A stretch of DNA of 64,000 nt from Dactylis glomerata (Eukaryota; Streptophyta; Magnoliopsida; Poales; Poaceae). The stretch is taken from assembly GCA_007115705.1 (NCBI GenBank), contig QXEO01001043.1, positions 786,585 to 850,584 of the forward strand, in the 5' to 3' direction. Positions 23,608 through 35,109 of the stretch are shown here, in pieces. The notes below the pieces were generated by a model, which saw only the letters and a list, made by a program, of their open reading frames with translations, did not search any database and was not told the DNA's origin. The position numbers and the translations under genes were made by a program. The stretch's first letter is position 1; every line of letters begins with the position of its first letter.

Positions 23608-23847
23608 ATGGCTTCTCTGGATGGCAGTTGGAAGGTGACTTACACTGGAGCTAAGGAAGATCGTAAGTTCTTGGAGGGCTTGGTGAAGCTCTGGGCCAAC
23701 AAAGCATGGTTAGTGCTCTTCATCTCAGATGGTTTTCCTCTAGAAGGAAAGATTCTTGAAGAAGGTGAAAATTTATGTGCTGGAGTGGTTATCAAATTTC
23801 CCTTCCATTTGGTGTGTGTCAATGATGTCTACGCATGCTTCTATTCC
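23608..23847 (+). CDS. Unknown coding fragment cut by the LTR of element C
   Basis: An 80-codon frame starts at an ATG after a C/T-rich leader and includes MASLDGSWKVTYTGAKEDRK and LVKLWANKAWLVLFISDGF. It is interrupted at 23,848 by the terminal TG of the element C LTR. I do not recognise the family. It may be a first exon of a host gene or cargo of a CACTA-like element ending at 23,078. The remainder would lie beyond the retroelement nest, outside the window. Confidence 0.35.
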
Positions 23848-25254
23848 TGTAGACAGTGTTGGGCCTCCAAGTGCAGAGGTTCGTAGAACAACAGCAAGTT
23901 TCCCTTAAGTGGATCACCCAAGGTTTATCGAACTCAGGGAGGAGGAGGTCAAAGCTATCCCTCTCAAGCAACCCTGCAATTACGATACAGAAAGTCTCTT
24001 GTGTCCCCAACACACCCAATACACTTGTCAGATGTATAGGTGCACTAGTTCGGCAAAGAGATAGTGAAGTACAAGTAGTAGTGATGATTATAAGTAGTAA
24101 ATGTAGTCTGAAAGAAATATCGCTGTGAGCAAACATGTAACAAAACTGAAAGGAAACGGTGTACAATGCTTGGAAACAAGGCCTAGGGATCATACTTTCA
24201 CTAGTGGACACTCTCAACAAAATAACATAATTGAACCAATAGATACTAACATCAATATGCCACTCTAAACAATTCTCCAATGGAAAACGAACACTAATCA
24301 TGTGTAGGGCTACGAAGCACTCCTCAAAGTTCGTATTTCCCCAAACTTGATTGTCCCACACTATCACCATAAACGCACTAGATGGTTCCAACAAACACCA
24401 ACAATTCATAGAGACATTAACCAAAAAGACACACATGATGCGCACACTAGTCACCTTCACACCATGATACAAGGTATCTCCGGAGTTTACAATAATAAAG
24501 CATGGGAGTAGCATAATATCTGAATAATAGCATCTACCAATTCAACTAGATACAAAGCTCACGATCACATAAAGATCACATCATGGGAGAGAGAGGTGAA
24601 CCACATAGCTACCGGTAGAGCCCTCAGCCCCCGGGGAGAACTACTCCCTCCTCATCATAGGAGACAGCAAGGTTGGTAGAGATGGCAGTGAAGTCGATGG
24701 AGACGGCGGAGGAGGCAACGGCGTTGATGGAGATGGCTTCGGGGGCACTTCCCCATCCCGACAGGGTGCCGGAACAGAGACTTCTGTCCCCCAAAATTTG
24801 TCTTCAACGGCGGCGCTGCTGCAGAACTGTTCTGGGAAAAACGCCGATTGTTCTAGGGTTTTCCGTCCCGAGGCTTCTTTATAGGTGAAGGGGCATCGTC
24901 AGGAGTGGACCAGGGGGGCCTCACCATAGGTGGGCGCGCCCAGGGCCTGGGCCACGCCCCCTGGTGGTGAGGGTGCCCTCTGGCTCCCCTCCGGCTCCTG
25001 TTTGGTCCTCGTCCTTCCTCCAGGCAAAATAGGAGTTTCAGTCTTCGTTTCGTCCAATTCTGAGAATATTTCCTGTGTAGCTTTTCTGAAACACAAAAAC
25101 AGCAGAAAACAGGGAACTGGCACTGTGTCATCTTGTCAATAGGTTAGTTCCGGAAATCGCATAAAAACGCCATGAAGTGTAAACAAAATATGAAGCAAAT
25201 GGTGTAAAACAAGCATGGAGCATCAAAAATTATAGATACGTTTGAGACGTATCA
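23848..25254 (-). repeat. 3' LTR of element C (Athila-type, 1,407 bp)
   Basis: Plus-strand start tgtagacagtgttgggcctc and end gagacgtatca. On the minus strand it begins TGATACGTCTCAAACGTATC. It is the 3' LTR because the purine-rich GTTAAGCTTGGGGATGCT lies directly upstream of it (25,255-25,272 plus). The plus-strand left flank is attcc; the matching duplication should lie outside the window. Confidence 0.85.
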
Positions 25255-26950
25255 AGCATCCCCAAGCTTAACTCCTGCTCGTCCTCGAGTAGGTAAGTGA
25301 TAACAAAAGAATAATTTTTGAGGTGACATGCACCATCACAATCTTGATCAACATGTAAAGCATTGAGTGCTGGGATCAAAGACCATAAAACATGGGCATA
25401 AAAGACATAATCTTGACAATAAAAACTTAGCAACCATGTTATAACATGAAAAGAAACACAAATGAAAGATCATGAATAATAAAACATTGAAAGTCAAGTG
25501 TGTGTTCAAATCATATGGAAAAACATAGCAAAAGGTTTTCAGCTTGTCCTTCATAGAATAGCAAAACATAAATGCATAGGACACCTTCAAGTTTAAGAGG
25601 GCGACTAGATACAAATAATTTAAGAACAAGTGAAACCATAATCATGAATCAATCAATGATAACTTTGGGACAATGCACATTATACTCAGAATGACAACTA
25701 TGCTCTGTTAGACGATGCATAAAGGTAGAAGGTGGAGACTCAACAAAAAGTAAAAGAAAGACCCTTCGCAGAGGGAAGCAGGGATTAAACATGTGCTAGA
25801 GCTTTTCATTTGTAAAACAGAGAGATAAAAATTGGTTTTGAGAGGTGGTTGTCTTTGTCAACGACTGGCAATGGGGTTCTTACTATCTTCCATACAAAAT
25901 GAAGCAAGTTTTTGAGAGAGAGATTGGCACTTTTGTGCTCTTTTATAAAGCTTGGCACTCCTTTCCACCTTTTTCCTTTCACAAACCATGGCTAACCGAT
26001 TCCATCGGGTGCCCACCAACATTCACATACCATGGATGAGTGCCTTTTTTTTATTTTTTTTTATTTTTAGAATAAAACAATATGGAAGATAGCAAATCCG
26101 ACCACTACGTCCCCATGAGCTAAAAACAGTGTCACAAATCGAGAAGTATTTTGAAGGTTTTTGAAAGGTAGCACATGAAAATTTACTTGAAATGGCTTAC
26201 AAATACCATACATAGGAATTTATAGTGGACTCATTGGCAAACTTGGTTTTTGGGAGTTGGATGCACGAGTAGAGCTCATACTCAGTACAAAATGAGGGCT
26301 AGCAACAGACTGGGAGCGACCAACTAAGAAAGCAATAACGGCCATAATCATGCATAGCGACAAAACATCATTAAAAGAAGCATAAAATGGTATCACAAGT
26401 CAAAAACCAAATGATCATAGAGGCTTATGGCGACTTTGTAAGAGTCAAACATGTTGTAAGCATGCGCCAAGTCAACCCAAATAAAGCATCAAGGAGAAAA
26501 CCAAATAAATGCTTCCATATAATAAAAACAACGCATGATTTTTTCAAAGGCTCATTAAGCAATCTCAGTCATTTGAGACAAGTCATGCTACAGCAAAAAC
26601 TACTAGGCATACTATCAAAACGACATCAAGCATGGCATGCAAAAGTCTAAGCCGCAGTCTAAACAAGCTCCTTTTTGTACCACTTTTTTGCATGAAACTT
26701 TTTCTCTTTTCCAACATCATTCAAACCTTTTTGAAACAACTCTTTTGATGAATACCAACATAGACCAGAGGTCCAAATACACCTTGATGCAAAGATAAAA
26801 CAAGATCTGAACAAAAATCAAGGGGAAAAACGAAAGCTAAACACAGTAGCAGAAAAAGAGAATACTCGTTGAACAATAAGAGTGAAAACTAGAGTGTTCT
26901 TGGCAATGAAAAACAGAGTATATCTCCCTCCAAAACAAACATGATGTGAT
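25255..26950 (-). mobile_element. Element C internal 3' region
   Basis: Non-coding sequence of an Athila-type element, collinear in large part with 56,549-58,112 of element D (shared blocks such as ctcctgctcgtcctcgagta and the segment before gagtcaaacatgttg). No protein domains are visible. Element A interrupts it at 26,950; the sequence resumes at 54,755 after one copy of GTGAT. Confidence 0.75.
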
Positions 26951-27482
26951 TGTCGTGGTTTCGTCAACAGATCTGCCATAGGGGTAGGTGTATGGCGGTT
27001 TGTGGAAGGGGTGAACACGGCGAAGCGATCCGGGATGGTGGTAGCACGAGTTTACCCAGCTTCAGATCCCGCAACGGTGGCGAGACCCTACGTGCTGCTA
27101 TAATTCACTATATGGCAACAAGTGCTCGGTTACAATGATGAGGTTGGCTGTTTTGCTATGCGATTGGCCGTATGTCTAAGCTGTGCCTCAAGGGCTTCTC
27201 CACGCCGTATGTCTAAGCTATGCGATGAGGCGTGGGCAACACGATGGTACCGGAGCGGATACAACTTCGAGTCCTAGACTAAGTCCTATGCGTGCACTAC
27301 AAGGCAACCCGCCATGGGCCTATCTTCGGATCCGCCATAAGCTCCTGCGTCCAGTACCGCCATTATTTCTCTAGCAACTGGGCCACCCGGTAAGCAATCC
27401 GCCATACCACCCTGATGGGCCACCCTGGCTTGTTGGTTTAGGACTACGTCGCTGGTATACCCATTTGGTATATCCTCAACAG
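26951..27482 (-). repeat. 3' LTR of element A (532 bp)
   Basis: Plus-strand tgtcgtggtttcgtc...atatcctcaaca, nearly matching the copy at 54,227-54,754. At 27,206-27,230 the block containing cttataaaggcgcc in the 5' copy is replaced by a local copy of neighbouring sequence (gtatgtctaagctatgcg). Confidence 0.9.
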
Positions 27483-27496
27483 TAGCCCCCAGGGAA
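27483..27496 (-). other. Polypurine tract of element A
   Basis: Minus strand TCCCTGGGGGCTAC directly abuts the 3' LTR start TGTTGAGG. It primes plus-strand DNA synthesis in this element class. Confidence 0.6.
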
Positions 27497-27769
27497 CTTC
27501 AAGATTGCCATCTCCATCCGCCATGCCTTGTTTTTGGTGAAGTCCATCCGCCATAGCTCATCTTCTTCCCTGCGTCTGGATGGCAATTCTTGATGTTCCT
27601 CTTTCTTCATCTTTCAATCCGCCGCAAATACCGGATCATACGACGTAGTTTTAACTTAGCGAGATTTCCGGGATCCGTTGGATCATACCATAGAAATCCG
27701 CCGTATATATCGGCATGTAGTTCCTTCTAGGGCAAGATTCACAGCGCACACACTTTTTAACTAAAGTTA

Positions 27770-27964
27770 CTGTTTTACCCTTGGACACGTGTCGCTGGAT
27801 TAGGGTTTCCGTGATCAGGATGAGCGGTTCTGATGGCGGGCACTGAATCTCGAGGTTCGGGGTCTATATATACCCCGGCCTCTCACCCCCGGCCGGTTCA
27901 CACCTCATTCACCCCCCACGCACTCTCTCTCCTCAGCGCCTCCACGAGAGCTCCGCGATCTCCG
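27770..27964 (+). promoter_or_regulatory. Internal antisense promoter of element A
   Basis: Plus-strand TATATATA at 27,865-27,872 lies about 95 bp before the ATG at 27,965, with a pyrimidine-rich leader between. A G-box/ABRE-like ACACGTGTC is at 27,785-27,793. The promoter would fire opposite to the retrotransposon and feed the antisense gene. Confidence 0.55.
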
Positions 27965-30900
27965 ATGAGCCACCGCAGGAGTTCTTCGCCGCCAGTGACT
28001 TTTTCCCGCCACAAATTGGCATCGTCCTCCTCTTCCTCGCTCGAGATCTTGGAGGTCATTTCCGCCACTCCTCTAACCACCATGGATCCAGAATCGCCTC
28101 GTCAAGCCTCAAAGTCTGAAGCTGCTGAAAGCTCAGCAAGGTCATCTGACACAGAATCCACCATACCCGAGACTTCGGGAGGTAGCTGGGATCCCTGCAA
28201 CCTAGATGAGGGAACTCTATCTTCCTTGGAGCAGGAGGGATGGATAGTGGCCAAGGAGATTTCCAGATGGCGGGTAGATCCTGGTGTAGCAATGCCAGCC
28301 CCTTCTGATGGAGAGATCGTGATGCTGAAGTCTCACATCGACCGAGGCTTCAGCCTTCCGCCATCCTACTTCTTGAAGGGCGTACTCCGGCATTACAGGT
28401 TACAGCTACACCATATTGCACCAAATAGCTTCACAATCATAGCGGGATTCATCGCGCTGTGCGAAGGATATCTGGGTATCAATCCGCGCGGAGACTTATT
28501 CCGCTTATATTTTAACATCCGCCATAACCGGGATGCGAATGGGGACCCTTGCAACTGCGGATCAGTCTCATTTGTTCCCCAAAGCGGGAAATCATACCCT
28601 TATATTACCCCGCATGATTCTGCAAAGGGATGGTGGGGATCTTTCTTCTATCAGGCTGACCAGGCCCCTCCTGAAAGGAAGTACGGCCTGCGGTGTTTTG
28701 TTGATGGTCCCGCCGAGGAGCTGGATAGATGGGGCGTTATGGACGACTTTACCATGGACGACGAATGCCAACTATGCTCACGACGGATTTCCAAACTTGT
28801 GTTTTCTGGACTGACAGGTGCAGACACCATCCACTGCTGGATCTCACGGCGGATTCAGCCTCTTCAATATCGCCCAGCTCTGATGTGCGAATATAGCGGA
28901 ATTGACGATCCTCAACACTATTCCAAGGATGAACTATCTGCCGAGGAGATCGAGCACCGAATCCGCAACATCATCAAGGTGGGACGAGATGAGCCATTGA
29001 AACTAAAGATCCCCATGTATGAGAACGACAACTATCCAGAGGTGAGTGCCTTCCTGTTCCGCTATAACTGTTATTTTTCTTGAATAACTTGCATCTTTCT
29101 GCAGCTTTCCTCCCTTCCGCCTTCCGAGCTGAGCCGTCTAGTTCGTTATCCCCGGACGAAGGAACTCACCAATGATGAGGACGAAACATCCTCATCTCCA
29201 AGGAGACAGAAGATGGCGAAAGAGGAGAATGTGGCGGATAGGCCCGCGGCAACGGTACCCCGTGGTGTTCGCGGCGCAGGCGGGCGCATACGAGGACTAG
29301 GCAAGAGAGTTATCTCCCACCATCCGTCCCCTGCTCTGCGCGGCCACTTGGACACCGTGCCTGAGCACTCCGCTACTATCAAACTGCCAGAGCGGAAGTA
29401 AGGAAGATATCCTTTTTGATTTCATACCATCTATAACTTGACTTGTTCTGATCCGTGACTTTGCGCATAGGAGAAGGAAAGTTGCTGGCCAAAAGCCTCC
29501 AAGGACCAAACCATCCCCTGCCGCTGTTCCACCTACACCCGATGCTCCTGTCCGCCCAGCTGGACCTTCCACTTCTGCCCAAAGGGCTAGCAAGATGGCG
29601 GGTGCCTCGGCAAAGGATGCTGGGCCCTCCACCCATCCTGCTAAAAGCGGAAAGAAAGTAAGCTTCAGCGGGAAGGCGGTCGAGATGGGCATAGGAGCTG
29701 GGGAGGCCTCAAAATGGAAAAAGAAAGCAGATGCTCTTTTCCGCCTTGACCACCTATAGGAGGAGGCCAGTAACCATGTGTCAACCGCCATGTCATCGTT
29801 TGTTCAGAGAACCAGCATTGTGAAAGAGGTATGTACTCCCAGTAGCCCCCGAGCGCCATGGCGGATTTCCGTAGATGATCCGCTATGGTCTCTAAGAGAA
29901 AACTACTAAACTTTTGCATGGTATAGCCCCCGAGCGCCGTCATATTGTACAGTACTCTGTAGAGAACTTAAATTTGCACTGAGTAGCCCCCAAGAGTTAT
30001 GGCGGATAACTATCTGGCATAAAGCTCTAGGAAGACTAAAAAATCATCATGAGTAGCCCCCGAGCGTTATGGCGGATGACTATCTGGCATAAAGCTCTAA
30101 GAGTGACTAAAAAATCATTATGAGTAGCCCGCCGAGCGTTATGGCGGATGACTGTCTGGCATAAAGCTCTAAGAGTGACTAACACATCATATCGTTTTGC
30201 CAGAATTACAAGAAAGTTGTGGAGGACCTGGTCCAGGTCGTCAGCTCGCAGGAGAAGGAGCTGGCAGAAAAAAGCGCTCTTGTGGCGGACTTGCAGCAGC
30301 AGCTCGAGAATAGCGGTAATTGTCTTTTGTCTTGGACAAGTTTAAGTACCTTTATGCTATCTGATCAATGTTGTGCTTATATTTCCGCCATGCAGATGCT
30401 GCCAAGCTTAAGTCCACACTTGAGGGGGTGGAAAAGGGCCACGCTATTGTGATGGAGGGGTTGCAGCAGCTCCAAAAATCATTGGCCTCAAATACCCTCC
30501 TCGAAGAGAAGCTAAGGACCAGGAACGCCAGAACCTGCAGAAGCATAAGGAGGTAGAGGATCTCTGTAGAGCCGCTGCCGAATTTGAAAAGCGGCGAGAT
30601 GGCTTTAACGAGCTCCTCGATCATTTCCAGAAGACCCTGCTACGTATCAATGACTCTCCATATTGTAAAGTTTGTAATATTGTGTTATGCCGAATGTGAC
30701 GCTTTGTTTGCTTCCGCTATGTAGCAACCCTGGAGCAAGGCAAGGTGGATTCCGCCACAGGCTTGCGCATGGCCACTGACGCAGCGAAGAAGGAGCTGGA
30801 TGGCCTTCTCAACGCTGGCCGTCAGGCGTGCGGGAGTCTACAGATAGCGGGTTCAGCTTGCCTCTCCGCCATAGGGCTCACCAAGAAGTTGTTGCTCGTG

Positions 30901-31239
30901 CCTGGGCTAGTGGCGGACTGGAAGCAGTCGTTCGCTCGGGGTGGTGCCAGAATCGCTTTAACTTTGGCGAAGGCTCACTATCCCGAGCTGGATCTAGACT
31001 TGGTCACCTCCGGCATCCCAGAGAGTGGCGAGGACGGAGCGCCGGTGGACGAAGCCGCCATCCGGCAGAGTGTGCTAGGATATGATCAGCTGTGTGCCCT
31101 GGGCACTCAGCTGAACGTATACTACGAGGCATACGATCTGTCGGGGTCTCCGAGCCAAGCTTCGGCGTCGGTCTCTGCAGCCACTGCTGGTGCTGATGGC
31201 GTTGATGAAGTGTCCTCTGGAGTTCTGCCATCTTCGTGA
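27965..31239 (+). pseudogene. Antisense gene of element A (Transposase_28-like), decayed
   Basis: Exons deduced from GT-AG sites and phase: 27,965-29,041, 29,105-29,397, 29,471-29,828, 30,204-30,315, 30,396-30,643 and 30,725-31,239. The ATG at 27,965 (MSHRRSSSPP) is chosen because the earlier in-frame region contains the TATA box. The N-terminal domain matches the putative gypsy-type transposon family (Transposase_28-like): ETSGGSWDPCNLDEGTLSS, HIDRGFSLPPSYFLKGVL and FIALCEGYLGINPRGDLF. Then come a Pro/Ser/Ala-rich part, a coiled coil (EKELAEKSALVADLQQQLE) and a C-terminal region with VDEVSSGVLPSS. There is one TAG at about 29,757 and one frameshift near 30,515, so it is broken. It is homologous in layout to the intact copy in element B. 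Its function is not known. Confidence 0.7.
29840..30192. repeat. Tandem repeat in an antisense-gene intron of element A
   Basis: Five units begin (g)agtagcccccgag or a close variant at 29,840, 29,921, 29,981, 30,051 and 30,122. The last three are 70-71 bp long and share tatggcggat, atctggcataaagctct and a-rich ends. On the minus strand each start reads like the polypurine tract GGGGGCTAC. Confidence 0.85.
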
Positions 31240-31881
31240 ACTATACCCTGCAATGTGGCAGGAAGAAAACAATTGCATCAATTCGGCCCCTGAGTGGGTC
31301 TGTAAGTTAAACTATTAAACTGCGTGTATGCTCTGCACTGTGCCTGATCTGCTTGTGGCGGATCAGTGAATGCTTTTGAACTTGTGGCACATTTTTTATT
31401 AAGTGGTTTATATGCGAAAAAACTGCCAGGCCTATTTTTATGCAACTTGCAGTAGTTTGATATGCTCAAAAAACAACACTTTGAAAAATTTCCTCGCGTA
31501 GGATTATGCGATCCGCCATCCGGCTCTTTGTGCTTGACTTTTTGTGAGATGGCGAAATCTTCACACGAACAATCCGCTAGGGCGACGATAATTAATAGCA
31601 ACCATCCAAAACCCTTAGCAGATAGCGGCTTAGATCGTCAAAAAATCAATACTCGGGAATCCACACAAAGAACGTCAGATGGAGATCAAGACATAAATAT
31701 GCTACGTGGACTGCTATGGCAGATTTTAAAAGACGCAAGTGCAAAGCACAATTGCGCAAAGGTTCCATACGATCTAAATGAACAATAAAGGAGGTAAAAG
31801 ACTCAGAAAAAATCAAGAGTGAACCAAATGCTTTATTTCATTGATCATATAGAGGTGCCTATTACAAAGCCTAGATAAGTG
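31240..31881. other. Element A spacer between antisense gene and integrase end
   Basis: Convergent region: 3' end of the plus-strand gene and 3' end of minus-strand pol. No additional frame with a recognisable domain. Confidence 0.4.
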
Positions 31882-34800
31882 CTAAGTGTAGAAAGGACGT
31901 AGCTGTGCGATGTTCCATGGATGATCTGTTTCGTTGTAGATATTGTCAGGGTCTCTTCGTTTGCGCTTCTTACTGGGTCGCTTATCTAGCTCGCGAACAT
32001 CAACGAGGTAGTAGGAACCATTCAGTAGAGCTTTGTTGATGACGAAGGTTCCTTCCCAAGGCGGGGATAGCTTGTGGGACTTCTACTGTTTGAGGCGTAG
32101 CACCAGGTCCCCCTCTTTGAACGAGTGTTTGCGAACTCGCCGACTGTGATAGTGGCGGAGATTCTACTGGTAGATGGCGGATCTCTGGGCTGCTAGGTCT
32201 CGTTCTTCTTCCAGCAGGTCCATGGATAGTTGTCTGGACGCTTCTGCATCTTCCTCCTCATAGGCCTTGACTCTTGGGGAATCGTACTGGACATCACTTG
32301 GCAAGATTGCCTCTGATCCGTAGACTAAGAAGAAAGGGGTGAGGCCAGTTGATCTGTTTGGCGTGGTCCGTAGACTCCATAGCACAGATGGCAACTCTTC
32401 TGCCTAGGCTCCAGCTACTCTATGTAGCGGTGCTTCTAGGCGTGGCTTGATCCCTGAAATGATTAGTCCGTTGGTCCGTTCAACCTGGTCATTGGACTGT
32501 GGATATGCCACAGATGCCAGGTCAAGGCGGATTCCGTTGTGATGGCAGTATTCTTCAACTTCTCCCTGAGACAAGTTAGTGCCGTTGTCGGTGATGATGC
32601 TATGTGGGATGCCGAATCTGACCACAATGTCCTTGACGAACTTTAGGGCGGTTTTGCCATCAAGCTTTCTGATGGGCTTAGCTTCCACCCACTTCGTGAA
32701 TTTGTCTACCGCTACCAGGAGGTGCGTAAATCCCAAAGGTAATGTTTTTAGCGGACCCACCATGTCCAGCCCCCAGACCGCAAAAGGCTAGGTTATAGGG
32801 ATCGTATGCAGTGCTGTGGCGGGCATGTGGGTTTGCTTGGAGTACATCTGGCAACCTTGGCAGAGCTCCACGATACGGTCTGCATCTGCCTTGGCTGTTG
32901 GCCAGTAAAATCCATGGCGGAATGCTTTAGCTACTAGGGATCTGGCGGCGGCATGATGCCCACATTCGCCTTCGTGGATCTCCTTTAGTATTTTGATTCC
33001 GTCCACTTGGGATATGCACTCCATAAAGACTCCCGAGGTGCTTCGCTTGTAGAGCTGGCCATCTATGATGGTGTACGCTTTTGCTCTACGCTCGATTTGC
33101 CTCTTCTGGACTTCACCCTCGAGTAGTTTCTTGTTCGTCAGATACTCCAGGTAGGGCTCTGCCCATGGCGGGTTGCTAGGCAAAACCGCCATAACGGGGG
33201 AGCTTGCCAGTTCCGGATTTTCTGGATCCACCATCTTGACTGATGGTACGTGCAGATGCTCGAGGAATGCGCCTGGCGGGACTGCCTTGCGGCTCGACCC
33301 TAGCTTGGACAAGGTGTCGGCCGCCATATTATCTTCTCGTCGTATGTGCTTTATGTCGTAGCCGAGGAAACTTTTGGCCATCTCATCCACTTCGTCTCTG
33401 TAAGCCGCCATAACTTCGTTCTGAGCTTTGTATGTGCCAGCCACCTGCTGAGCGACAAGGTCAGAATCTCCGCAACACATAATGTGTTGTACGCCGATCT
33501 CCTTTGCGACACGTAGCCCGTGTAGTAGCGCTTCATACTCCGTGATGTTGTTGGTGGTGGGGAAGTGGATCTAGAGAACGTAGCTGAGCTCATCTCCCTT
33601 GGGAGATTTGAGGGTCACTCCAGCCCCCGAGCCGTGTTGCAGCTTTGAACCATCAAAGTGCATCACCCAATGCTCTGATTCTGGGACGGGCATAGTCTCC
33701 TGTTCTTCCTTCCAATCCGCCATGAATTCTGCCAAAGCCTGAGACTTGATGGCGGTGCGAGGCTTGTAGTCGATGTCGAAGGAGGCCAGTTCAATGCCCC
33801 ACTTTGCAACTCGTCCTGTTGCATCGCTGTTGTTGATGATGTCCTTCAGTGGAGCCTTGCTCACCATTGTGATCTTATGGTCATAGAAGTAATGCCGTAA
33901 CTTCCGAGAAGCTAGGAAAACTCCATATGCCAACTTTTGGTAGTGAGGGTAGCGCTGCTTGGATTCCGTCAGGACCTCGCTGACATAGTAGACTGGTCGC
34001 TGCACGCCGTACTCCTGCGCTTCTTCCTTGTGTTCTACCACGATGACGATGCTGACAACCCTGTTGGTTGCCGCCATGTATAGTAACATGGGTTCCTGGT
34101 CTTCGGGAGCTGCTAGGATTGGTGCAGTGGATAGCACTCTCTTCAGATCCTTAAGCGCAGCGTCTGCCTCGTCGGTCCAGACGAATTCGTCTGATTTCTT
34201 CATCAGCTTGTAGAGTGGCAAAGCCTTCTCGCCAAGATGACTGATGAATCTGCTCACTGCTGCCACGCAGCCTGTGAGTCGATGTACGTCCTTCAAGTCA
34301 TTAGGCCGGGAGATGTCGAGGATTGCCTTGATCTTCTCCGGGTTGACCTCAATTCCGCGGTGGGAGACGATGAATCCCAGGAGTTGTCCAGCTGGTACCC
34401 CGAAGACGCACTTCGTGGGGTTGAGCATCATGTTGTACTTCCTTAGATTGTTGAACGTCTCTTGCAAATCCGCTATAAGGCCATCTTGCTTCTTGGACAT
34501 AACGGCGATGTCGTCCACATATGCGTGGATGTTGCATCCGATTTGATCCGCCAGGCATTTTTGCATGGTGCGCTGGTACATTGCTCCTGCGTTTTTCAGA
34601 CCAAATGGCATTGTCACGTAGCAATATGTGCCATAAGGTGTTACGAATGACGTAGCAAGCTAATCAGACTCCTTCATCTTGATCTGGTGGTATCCTGAGT
34701 AGGCATCTAAGAAACATAGCAACTCCGATCCCGCCGTCGAGTCAATGACTTGGTCAATGCGAGGCATGGGAAAAGGATCTTTTGGACACGCTTTGTTCAG

Positions 34801-35106
34801 GCTAGTGTAATCTACACACATGCGCAGAACCTTTGTGTTTTTCTTAGGAACTAACACAGGATTTGCCACCCATTTCGTATGGATCACTTCTTTGATGAAG
34901 CTTGCTTTCAGTAGCTTGGAAATTTCCTTTGCTATCGCGCGGCGTTTTTCATCTCCGAAGCATCTCATGGCTTGTCTTACTGGCTTGGAGCCAGGGACTA
35001 TCTGTAGGGCGTGCTCGGCGAGTTCCCTAGGTACACCTGTCATGTCAGATGGCTGTCATGCGAAGATGTCCCGGTTCTCACGGAGGAACTCGACGAGCGC
35101 GCTTTC
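31882..35106 (-). pseudogene. pol (RT-RNase H-integrase) of element A, with in-frame stops
   Basis: One reading phase runs from just after the conserved TAG at 35,107-35,109 to 31,882. It is broken by stops such as those near 35,055 (TGA), 34,660, 33,571, 32,788, 32,404 and 32,083-32,085. RT motifs: FLDAYSGYHQI, MPFGLKNAGAMYQ and YVDDIAVM. RNase H: MHFDGSKLQHGSGAGV, SDLVAQQ and ADTLSKLGSS. Integrase: zinc-finger HEGECGHHAAARSLVAK with CQGCQMY, and core motifs VDKFTKWVEAKP, IITDNGTNL and SNDQVERTNG. The C-terminal SHKLSPPWEG module follows the last stop. There is no chromodomain, in line with the Tat lineage. No frameshift was found in this part. Confidence 0.85.
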
Positions 35107-35109
35107 CTA
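35107..35109 (-). other. Conserved TAG between protease and RT (element A)
   Basis: Minus-strand context CCCCAAATAGGAAAGCGCG, in frame with protease upstream and RT downstream. The same codon in the same protein position occurs in elements B (48,935-48,937) and E (62,409-62,411). Confidence 0.7.

Noticed and set aside
27833..27964. Extended N-terminus of the element A antisense gene
   Set aside because: The extension contains the TATA box and probable transcription start; the ATG at 27,965 fits better.
29840..30192. CRISPR-like array of evenly spaced repeats
   Set aside because: Units are contiguous tandem repeats without unique spacers, in a plant retrotransposon intron.
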